This document shows positions 57,745 to 64,000 of a DNA stretch of 64,000 bases, in pieces (position 1 is the stretch's first letter; each line of letters opens with the position of its first letter). The position numbers and the translations under genes are program-made. The notes under the pieces were generated by a model. That model was not told where the DNA came from, searched no databases, and saw only the letters and a list, made by a program, of their open reading frames with translations. Source of the DNA: Roseomonas sp. (GTDB lineage: Bacteria > Pseudomonadota > Alphaproteobacteria > Acetobacterales > Acetobacteraceae); the NCBI GenBank assembly GCA_031180725.1, contig JAPSLO010000001.1:827573-891572 (forward strand), given 5' to 3'.

Positions 57745-58923
57745 ATGGGGCTGTCCGCGGTGACTGGCCACCGGCTCCTCCTCACCGGCGACCTGCTGCG
57801 TCCGCAGGACGAGGCCTTCAGGCCCGCCCAGACCGACAATATCCGTTGGCTCCACCGTCTGCTGCGCCGCCCCATCACCCGCGCCACGGGTCTGGAGGTG
57901 GAGGCACTGGCCTGGGGGCCGCCGCCGGCCTCCGGCGTGCGCGTCTTCGATACGCCCGGCCTCTACGCCGCCGCCGGCGCCAGCCGCGATATCGAAGGTT
58001 GGGCCAGCCTCTTTGCCGCCCGCAGCCTGCCACGCGATGCGACGGAGCGCCTGGCAGAGCCCTTTCTGGGCGTGTCCGCCGTGATCGGCTTCGAGCTCGC
58101 GGAGGTGCAGAAGCTGCTGCTCGGGCGCATGGGCATTCCCTGGATCGATGTCTCGATCCATCCCTACCGCTTCGGCCCGGACCTGCTCTTCGCCTTCCAG
58201 ACCAACCATGACGGCGTGCTGGAGGCGCTGACTGCCCATCACACCGAGGATGTGGCGTTCGAGCCCTGGGCCGATCTGTTGGCCGCGATGTCGGTGAAGG
58301 TGCACCTGCATCCACCGGTGGAGGAGAGGGTGCTGGTGATTGGCCAGACGCGAATCGACCGCGCGCTGATCCAGGATGGCCGCCTGCGCGACCTGCGCGA
58401 CCTGGCCGGGCCTTTCCACCAGGCGATCGGGCGCGAGGAGCGGATCCTGTTCCGCCCGCATCCCTACAACCCCGAGGCTTTCGGCCTGCACGAAACCGGC
58501 CTGCCGCTGCGCCGCGTCCGGGAGACGCTGGACAACGCCTACCTCTTGCTGGCGCAGGATGCGCTGAAGCGGGTGGTGGCGGTCTCCTCCAGTCTGGTCG
58601 CGGAAGCGCGCTTCTTCGGCAAGGAAGGCATCTTCCTGGGCACGCCCCCGGTGCGCGTCGCCTCCACGCGAGACCGTCTGGCCCGTGGTCTGCACGCCAG
58701 CATTCTGGATGCCTGGCTCTCGGCCGATTTCTGGCGCGACCTGCTGGCGCCATTGCTGCCTGTCACGGCGAAGGACGGCCAGCGCCCGACCCTGCCGCCC
58801 AACACGCTGCGTAGCACGCTGCGCCAGTTCTGGGGCTGGGAGGAGCTTGCCTTCCAGCTTCCGGTGGAACTGGCCGTAACGCGAATGCAGGACCGGGCGC
58901 GGTCAGGCCCGGCGCCGCGCTAG
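57745..58923 (+). CDS. Capsule polysaccharide transferase-like protein (GT-B fold, Kps/Kdo-transferase type)
   Basis: 392 aa with no signal peptide. The C-terminal half has the features of GT-B capsule transferases: VLVIGQTRIDRALIQDG, then ILFRPHPYNPEAF with the RPHP motif, and VVAVSSSLVAEARFFGK, matching the pattern of a conserved Ser/Glu loop that binds a nucleotide-sugar. The N-terminal half is an acceptor-type domain, with VIGFELAEVQKLLLGRMG and a later WIDVSIHPYRFGPDLLF. It is probably involved in capsule or surface glycan synthesis. The neighbours are two GT4 transferases on the opposite strand. The last four bases overlap the end of the convergent gene. The donor is unknown. Confidence 0.6.
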   Translation: MGLSAVTGHRLLLTGDLLRPQDEAFRPAQTDNIRWLHRLLRRPITRATGLEVEALAWGPPPASGVRVFDTPGLYAAAGASRDIEGWASLFAARSLPRDATERLAEPFLGVSAVIGFELAEVQKLLLGRMGIPWIDVSIHPYRFGPDLLFAFQTNHDGVLEALTAHHTEDVAFEPWADLLAAMSVKVHLHPPVEERVLVIGQTRIDRALIQDGRLRDLRDLAGPFHQAIGREERILFRPHPYNPEAFGLHETGLPLRRVRETLDNAYLLLAQDALKRVVAVSSSLVAEARFFGKEGIFLGTPPVRVASTRDRLARGLHASILDAWLSADFWRDLLAPLLPVTAKDGQRPTLPPNTLRSTLRQFWGWEELAFQLPVELAVTRMQDRARSGPAPR

Positions 58924-59942
58924 CTTCTACGGAGCAGCATCAGGGCCTGTTCCGCTGCCTTCGCAATGGCAGCCGGGCCGTGGTTGTTTTGAACGTAGCG
59001 CCGCGCCGTTCGACCCATCTCGCGGCGGAGCCAATCATCGGCCAGGAGCATTTCCACCGCATGGGGCAAGGCTTCGGGCCGGACCAGGAAGCCGGCGCCG
59101 TGTGGGATGCCGCCCAGGATTGCGGTGCGCAGTGCCACCACCGGCAGGCCGCAGGCCATCGCCTCCACCGTCGCGCGCGGCAGCCCGTCGGCGAGCGAGG
59201 TATGCACCATGATTCGGGACCGGCGCAGTACGCCGAAGACCTCCGGATGCGGCAGGCGGCGGAAGAAGGTCATCCGCTCCTCCACCCCCGCCTTACGCGC
59301 GGCGCGCTTCGTCTCGGTCATCAGCGGCCCACCGCCGACGAGGGCGATGCTGTGCCGCTCCGCGAAGGGCAGCAGCGCCTGCTGGTTCTTCCGAGGTTCG
59401 GCGAAGGTGCCGACATTGATGATGTCGAATTCCGGCGCCTCCGGCGGCACGCCATCGCCGGCCAGCTCGAAGTCGACGTATTTCGGCAGCACCATGGCGC
59501 GGCCCGCCGCCGTCGCTTCGGGGAACCAGTGCCCGATCTGCTCGCGGTATTCGCCGAAGATCACGGCGGCGCCGGGCACCAGCGGGTCCTGCACGGCGCC
59601 GCCAACGATCAGCCCGTAGGGCGCGCCGGGCGCGCGGCCTTCCTGCACGTGGCGGTTCACGTCATAGGCCAGGCCCTTGTAGAGCACGATGTCGGCGAAC
59701 TCCGCCACCTCGGCCCGCAGCGCGGTCGAGACCTGGCGATGAACATGTTCCTCCGGCATGTCGGAGGGGCAGAAGGAGACGGGCACGCCCAGGATCTCCT
59801 CCCGTTCCGTCTCCGGCCCGGGATGCATGCGCCAGATGCGGGCATCCACGCCCTGGGCCCGCAGCGCGGCGCAGAAATGCACTTCTCGTATCGCCCCGCC
59901 CATGCTGCGGCTGGCGTGACTCATGATCAGGGCAAGGCGCAT
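58920..59942 (-). CDS. Glycosyltransferase family 4
   Basis: 340 aa from the ATG at 59942, 10 bases after the stop of the upstream GT4; the open frame before it overlaps that gene. GT-B layout: an N-terminal domain starting MRLALIMSHASRSMGGAIRE with the Gly-Gly loop, then the C-terminal domain with INVGTFAEPRKNQQALLPFA, ALVGGGPLMTE, FFRRLPHPEVFGVLRRSRI and the donor-site run HTSLADGLPRATVEAMACGL followed by PVVA (E-x7-E type). It should transfer a sugar with retention of configuration to a lipid-linked or growing glycan. Part of a minus-strand operon of three genes. Confidence 0.88.
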   Translation of the reverse strand: MRLALIMSHASRSMGGAIREVHFCAALRAQGVDARIWRMHPGPETEREEILGVPVSFCPSDMPEEHVHRQVSTALRAEVAEFADIVLYKGLAYDVNRHVQEGRAPGAPYGLIVGGAVQDPLVPGAAVIFGEYREQIGHWFPEATAAGRAMVLPKYVDFELAGDGVPPEAPEFDIINVGTFAEPRKNQQALLPFAERHSIALVGGGPLMTETKRAARKAGVEERMTFFRRLPHPEVFGVLRRSRIMVHTSLADGLPRATVEAMACGLPVVALRTAILGGIPHGAGFLVRPEALPHAVEMLLADDWLRREMGRTARRYVQNNHGPAAIAKAAEQALMLLRRS

Positions 59943-59952
59943 GGTGCGCGCG

Positions 59953-61227
59953 CTACTCCGCTGCCGCGCGGGTGGGGCGGGTGGCGCGTGGCGCGAAGGC
60001 CTCGTCCAGGGCGGCAAGGAACTCCGCCCGGCCGATCACGTCGCGCACGCTGGCGCCGAAATGCTCGCGCCGCACCGGATCGGCGGCATCCAGCAGCACG
60101 CGGGCCAGGTCCACCGGGCTGCCGCGCTTGAAGTGCAGGCCATCCACCCCGGCCTGGGCCTTCTCCGCCATGCCGCCGATATCGGCGACGATGAGCGGCG
60201 TGCCGGCCCGCCGTGCCTCCTGAATCACCACCGGGGAATTCTCCCACCAGATGGAAGGGACCACCACCCAGCCGACGCTGCGCATCAGCTCCACCGCCTC
60301 CAGCGGGTCATAGCGGCCGGCGAAGGCCAGGTTCTGGCCGGCCGCTTCCACCATCGGCTCCAGCACGGGGAACAGGCGCAGCACGTCTTCCCGATCCGCG
60401 CCGAAGACCGTGAGAGTGATCGCCGGGTTCTCCTGAAGCGCCAGCGGCAGGGCGCGCAGCAAGATGTCCAGTCCCTTGAAGGGCGTGGGCTGGCCGAAGA
60501 AACCGAACCGCGGCGCAAGGCGCTGGGAGTCGCCGGGCTTGCGCTCCCCCGCCAGCAGATCGTCGCCGAGGTAGTTCTCCACCACGCTCGCGCGCACGTC
60601 CTTCAGCCCCCACTGCTCGTAGCGGCCGCGCAGGAAGTTGCTGGGGTAAATGATGTGGTCGAAGCGCCGCAGCGCGGTCAGCAGCGTCGCCTTGCGGAAG
60701 GCGTAGCGTTCCAGCGTCTGGTCCGGAAAGCAGGCGAGGCAGTTCAGAGGCCCGTCGCGCCGGCAGAGCTCGCGGGAGCGCGTCTTCACCATCTGGCCGT
60801 GATGCAGGCAGATCGCCAGCATCTCATGCAGGGTCATCACGAAAGTCGCGTCGGGCCGCGCCTCCATCAGGTCGTGGATCATGTCCACGCCCAGCCGCCA
60901 GTAGTGGTGGAAGTGGTAGACCTCCACCTCCAGCCCGGCCAGGAATTCCACTAGCTGCTGCCGCTGATAGGGATCGTCCCAGCCTAGCCGGTCCTCCGCC
61001 ATGCCGGCGAAGGAGAAGACGTACTCATCCTCGGCCAGCGGCATCACCATGTCGATCGGCCGCTGCGCGGCATAGGCGGTACCGACATCGCAGGCGCCGA
61101 CATAGATGGCGCGCCGGCCGGCAGCGCGCATCGCCATCAACTGGCGATGCGCCGCCATCTCGCCGCCGCCCTTCGAGAATTCGGGATGCGAATGGGCAAG
61201 AATGCAGACGCTGCGGCCCTCAGCCAT
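59953..61227 (-). CDS. Glycosyltransferase family 4 with a Cys-rich insert
   Basis: 424 aa. N-terminal domain: VCILAHSHPEFSKGGGEMAA and VYHFHHYWRLGVDMIHDLME, with TLHEMLAICLHHGQ. A Cys-rich loop reading LCRRDGPLNCLACFP (with the earlier Cys in ICLHHGQ) could bind a metal; similar loops occur in other GT4 enzymes. C-terminal domain: FGFFGQPTPFKGLDILLRAL, then WWVVPSIW-type strand (GWVVVPSIWWENSPVVIQEA) and GTPLIVADIGGMAEK. It probably adds a sugar to a surface glycan. Its start overlaps the end of the upstream 514-aa gene by eight bases. Confidence 0.88.
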   Translation of the reverse strand: MAEGRSVCILAHSHPEFSKGGGEMAAHRQLMAMRAAGRRAIYVGACDVGTAYAAQRPIDMVMPLAEDEYVFSFAGMAEDRLGWDDPYQRQQLVEFLAGLEVEVYHFHHYWRLGVDMIHDLMEARPDATFVMTLHEMLAICLHHGQMVKTRSRELCRRDGPLNCLACFPDQTLERYAFRKATLLTALRRFDHIIYPSNFLRGRYEQWGLKDVRASVVENYLGDDLLAGERKPGDSQRLAPRFGFFGQPTPFKGLDILLRALPLALQENPAITLTVFGADREDVLRLFPVLEPMVEAAGQNLAFAGRYDPLEAVELMRSVGWVVVPSIWWENSPVVIQEARRAGTPLIVADIGGMAEKAQAGVDGLHFKRGSPVDLARVLLDAADPVRREHFGASVRDVIGRAEFLAALDEAFAPRATRPTRAAAE

Positions 61228-62764
61228 GCAGGGCGGGCTCCTGGCGGGAAATGGGGGTTCCGGCGGCCCAGAGGCGCTGCAGATGCGCGTTCACCAGCTC
61301 CGCCGCATAGCGGTTGCCCCAGGGGCGGGAGAGGGCAGTAAAGCGCCCGGCGCCGCCGCGGCGTGCACGCAGCAGGCGCTGCAGGCTGTCGGCCAGGGCG
61401 GGGCTGCAGCCGGCCACCGCATGCAGCGCCAGCAGCCGCGCCACATCGGCAGCTTCCAGCGGCTGAGCGAAGACCTCCTCGGTGCGGTCTTCCGCGACGG
61501 CGGTGGCGAAGGCGGCGGCATCGATCGCGAGGATGCCGGCACGGCCGGCTGCCTCGCGCAGCGCGGCCACGGCCTCCACTCCCACCTGCACGGAAATCCG
61601 GCCGCGGCGGGCGAAGACCTGCGCAACGTCATCGGCCGCCGCGCCCATGACCAGCACCGTGTCGCAGCGTCGCTCGAACTCCGCGGCGGTGATGTGGAAC
61701 AGCCGCGCGGCGGCAGGGTCGTCCGCGCCCAGGATCAGCGCCAGCCGCGGCAACCGCCCGCCTTCTGTGGCGGTAGGTGGGGCCAGGGCGGACAGGGTGG
61801 GAACGAAGGCGGCTTCGCGCCGGGCGATTACCTGGCGCAGCAGATCCAGCCCGACGGATTCCGCTGCTTCCAGCGGCAGGATCAGGTTGCGGGCCAGGCC
61901 GCGGCAGGCAGCATCCAGCAGGTCAGGGATGCTGGCCGAGGCCGCATGGAAGCGCATCCAGATCTCCTCACCCTCGCGTGGCTCGGCGTGCAGGATCAGC
62001 TCCAGCGACTGCAGGCGGTCGAGCAGGGCGGGATCGAGCCGCCCATAGAAGGCAAGCGCCGCGGGCAAGCGGCTGGCATGCTGGTCCGCGAGGGGCAGCA
62101 GCACGGGTTCCGGCGGCGCGCCCGGCTCGCCGCGCATCCAGCCGATCACCGCGGCGGCCACGGCGGCCTCCGCCGGCAGCGCCTGTGCGGCCCGCAGCAT
62201 GGCCAGCACCTCGCCCGAAGGGGCGGAGAGCGCCTCGACCTCCGCCATCTGGCCGAAGCCCTCGGCACGGCCGCGCACCACCGGCAGGCGGCTCATCCAT
62301 TCCGCGAAGGCGCCGAAAGGTCGACCCTGATAGCGCAGCAGGCCGGCAAGGGCCGGATTGCCCGCGGCTTCCCGCATCAGCCCGAAGGTGATCCGCCAGG
62401 CGCGGTCGGCGGTCGCCTTGAGCAGGTTGGTCTCCAGCTGCGGGTCGCGCATATCCGCCCGCAGCACGGCATCGCCTGCCGTCAGGGTCAGCTCCAGCTC
62501 GGCCGGATCATCTGGCAGTTCGAAGACCAGAGTGAAGCCGTTCACCGCAGCCCGCTGCGGGTCGGAGGGCACGACATCCGGCCGGACATGGAAGCTGCAA
62601 TACTCGATGGCGCAGTCGCCGTCCGGCCCGGCCAGCACGGCAAGCTCCGTGCCCATGCCGCGCGGCGTCATCGCCCAGCCATAGGCGATGCCGCGCTGCG
62701 GGCCCAGGAGCGTTACGCAATCCAGGGCGAGTTGCAGCGTCTCATCGAGGTAGACGAACACCAC
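61220..62764 (-). CDS. Unknown 514-aa protein of the polysaccharide cluster
   Basis: Not recognised. Two GTG codons lie at 62764 and 62761; the second has GGAGG at the better spacing. No signal peptide or membrane helix. The N-terminal 130 residues look beta-rich (LQLALDCVTLLGPQRGIAYG, FTLVFELPDDPAELELTL), perhaps a beta-sandwich. The middle is helical, Ala/Leu/Arg-rich. The C-terminal 180 residues contain a Rossmann-like run (LPRLALILGADDPAAARLFH) and later RPWGNRYAAELVNAHL. The gene heads a minus-strand operon with two GT4 genes, so it may be a large cytoplasmic protein in glycan assembly. The beta-rich start may relate to the unknown protein at 56994-57713. Confidence 0.6.
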   Translation of the reverse strand: MVFVYLDETLQLALDCVTLLGPQRGIAYGWAMTPRGMGTELAVLAGPDGDCAIEYCSFHVRPDVVPSDPQRAAVNGFTLVFELPDDPAELELTLTAGDAVLRADMRDPQLETNLLKATADRAWRITFGLMREAAGNPALAGLLRYQGRPFGAFAEWMSRLPVVRGRAEGFGQMAEVEALSAPSGEVLAMLRAAQALPAEAAVAAAVIGWMRGEPGAPPEPVLLPLADQHASRLPAALAFYGRLDPALLDRLQSLELILHAEPREGEEIWMRFHAASASIPDLLDAACRGLARNLILPLEAAESVGLDLLRQVIARREAAFVPTLSALAPPTATEGGRLPRLALILGADDPAAARLFHITAAEFERRCDTVLVMGAAADDVAQVFARRGRISVQVGVEAVAALREAAGRAGILAIDAAAFATAVAEDRTEEVFAQPLEAADVARLLALHAVAGCSPALADSLQRLLRARRGGAGRFTALSRPWGNRYAAELVNAHLQRLWAAGTPISRQEPALHG

Positions 62765-62847
62765 GACCTCCGAACTGGCCTCGGCCCATCACGGTCTCAC
62801 AGCGCGGCCAGATGGCCGCCCTGTCAGCAATGCGCCAAACAGTGTCC

Positions 62848-63636
62848 TCACGCCGCGCCCCAGGCGACGAACGGGCCGTTGCGGAAGCCGGCCGCAATCT
62901 TGCCATAGCCGAACGGTGCGCCATCCGGCGTCGTCACGCTGCCGCCGGCGGCTTCCAGCACCGCCTGGCCGGCAGCGGTGTCCCATTCCATGGTGGGCGC
63001 CAGGCGAGGATAGACATCGGCCTGGCCTTCCGCCACCAGGCAGAACTTCAGCGAGGAGCCGATGGAGCGCCGGTCGCCCACCGGCAGCCCGGCCAGGAAG
63101 GCTTCCGTCGCCGGGTCGATATGGGATCGGCTGGCCACCGCGACCAGGTTGGCGGCGGGGCGCCTGCGGGCCTGGATCGGGCGCCAGGCGATGTCGGCCG
63201 GATTGGCGCCGGCTGCCAGATCCCCGGCCGAGGCGCCCTTGCCGAGCTCACCCTGCCAGATCCGGCCGAGGGCGGGCGCATAGACCACGCCTGCCACCGG
63301 TCGTCCGGCCTTGACCAGGGCGATGTTCACCGTGAACTCGCCGGAGGGGCCCAGGAACTCCTTCGTGCCGTCCAGCGGGTCCACCAGGATGAAGGTGGCG
63401 CCTTCTGGCGGGGCGGCGCGGTCGGCATCCTCCTCGGACACCACGGGGATGCCAGGGGCGGCCTGCTTTAGCCCGGCCGCGATCACCGCTTCCGCGGCGA
63501 GGTCGGCCTCGGTCAGCGGGCTGCCATCGCCCTTGGCGGTGACGGCATGCGGGCGGTCCCGGACCTCGCAGATCCGCGTGCCGGCCTCGGCGGCGATGGC
63601 GACAAGCTTCGGGAGCAGCGCGGTGGCGTCCGGCAT
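62848..63636 (-). CDS. cysQ: 3'(2'),5'-bisphosphate nucleotidase
   Basis: 262 aa from the ATG at 63636; the longer open frame upstream has no coding pattern. Member of the inositol monophosphatase fold: metal and catalytic motifs [32 protein letters not shown] (DPLDGT signature) and [19 protein letters not shown]. It splits 3'-phosphoadenosine 5'-phosphate to AMP and phosphate, removing the by-product of sulfate activation. The divergent gene on its left flank in transcription is cysN, which fits the pathway. Confidence 0.93.
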   Translation of the reverse strand: MPDATALLPKLVAIAAEAGTRICEVRDRPHAVTAKGDGSPLTEADLAAEAVIAAGLKQAAPGIPVVSEEDADRAAPPEGATFILVDPLDGTKEFLGPSGEFTVNIALVKAGRPVAGVVYAPALGRIWQGELGKGASAGDLAAGANPADIAWRPIQARRRPAANLVAVASRSHIDPATEAFLAGLPVGDRRSIGSSLKFCLVAEGQADVYPRLAPTMEWDTAAGQAVLEAAGGSVTTPDGAPFGYGKIAAGFRNGPFVAWGAA

Positions 63637-63873
63637 CTGGGGGGAGACTCCAGGGGTCAGGCAGGTCGTATGGGCGGTGGGGGCGGGCACCACCCATCTT
63701 GCGGCGGCGACCCCTGGCATGGGATAGCCGATCCGCGCTCCGGTTGCACCCCATCGACTGGATCCGATACCTCGGGGTGCTGTTCGGTGCCGTCCGCGCC
63801 AGGCTTTGGCGCGTGTGGATGCCTCTGGCGAGCGGGCCAGGCGGAGAGAGGCCGGGACGAGGATCGCGTTGCA
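63637..63873. other. Divergent promoter region between cysQ and cysN
   Basis: A spacer of 237 bases between the divergent sulfur-assimilation genes. Both promoters must lie here, so a shared regulator is possible. I see no clear -35/-10 pair, no obvious palindrome and no supported gene. Confidence 0.4.
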
Positions 63874-64000
63874 ATGGACATGCACCCTGTTGGCGCTGGG
63901 GCGTCGCGTGGCCTGCTGAGGTTTTTGACGTGCGGGTCGGTGGATGATGGGAAGTCCACGCTGATTGGCCGGCTGTTGTATGACAGCAAGCTGATCATGG
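63874..64000 (+). CDS. cysN: Sulfate adenylyltransferase large subunit (CysN or CysNC), 5' end only
   Basis: The first 42 codons are present and the gene runs off the right edge. After a short leader ([13 protein letters not shown]) comes [20 protein letters not shown], continuing LLYDSKLIM. This is the GTPase P-loop of CysN, nearly the same as in well-known CysN and NodQ proteins. GTP hydrolysis drives formation of adenosine 5'-phosphosulfate by the CysD subunit. A GAGG element 11 bases upstream is the ribosome site. A C-terminal APS-kinase (CysC) domain may be fused but is outside the window. No cysD lies directly upstream, where it is normally found. Confidence 0.9.
   Translation, partial: MDMHPVGAGASRGLLRFLTCGSVDDGKSTLIGRLLYDSKLIM

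Noticed and set aside
61106..62908. A 600-codon plus-strand frame
   Set aside because: It is antisense to the 514-aa gene, which has the better ribosome site and is coupled to the next gene. The antisense product is Gln/Arg/His-rich as expected of a shadow.

Overview
This is a GC-rich alphaproteobacterial chromosome segment. The gene content and order (complete nuoA-N, then birA, coaX, rnj, a DUF1467 gene, proS, a LolCE-type permease, lolD and dnaE), together with the abundance of peptide-transporter binding proteins, fit Acetobacteraceae, most likely a Roseomonas-like genus. That placement is inferred from gene content and was not tested by alignment.

Region 1 (1-12.7 kb) is a surface-polysaccharide and secretion region. 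It starts with the 3' end of an acyltransferase-3 gene. A minus-strand run follows, read in transcription order: a 170-aa membrane-anchored protein, a type I secretion ABC protein, its HlyD-type adaptor, a 100-aa unknown protein, a GT2 glycosyltransferase and a GH5-like glycoside hydrolase. A plus-strand pair follows (BBP2_2-type outer-membrane barrel, WecG/TagA/CpsF glycosyltransferase). It converges on a second minus-strand run (GtrA, polyprenyl glycosylphosphotransferase, two GT2 enzymes). Together these look like a polymer assembly and export system beside a type I exporter.

Region 2 (12.7-13.4 kb) has no intact gene. It shows a coding-like but disrupted frame with a run of twelve G.

Region 3 (13.4-25.8 kb) holds five consecutive, clearly related family-5 (dipeptide/oligopeptide type) substrate-binding proteins, then one set of two permeases and two ATPases. 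Each binding-protein junction contains a strong hairpin; the junction to the first permease does not.

Region 4 (25.9-29.9 kb) holds a three-subunit molybdenum hydroxylase of the CO dehydrogenase/xanthine dehydrogenase family, whose large subunit has the form II loop AYRGAGR, followed by a tRNA-Asp(GTC).

Region 5 (30.1-44.5 kb) is the complete 14-gene NADH:quinone oxidoreductase (complex I) operon, with genes mostly overlapping or nearly so. Region 6 (44.6-52.2 kb) is a conserved housekeeping run: biotin ligase, type III pantothenate kinase, RNase J, DUF1467, prolyl-tRNA synthetase, an overlooked 57-aa membrane peptide, and lipoprotein-release transporter genes.

Between lolD and dnaE sits a lower-GC minus-strand gene for a protein with five 23-residue repeats, two of them almost identical at DNA level, which looks like an accessory insertion. 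After dnaE, region 7 (56.9-62.8 kb) is a second polysaccharide cluster: two unknown proteins, a capsule-transferase-like protein and two GT4 glycosyltransferases. The window ends with cysQ and, divergently, the first 42 codons of cysN (sulfate activation).
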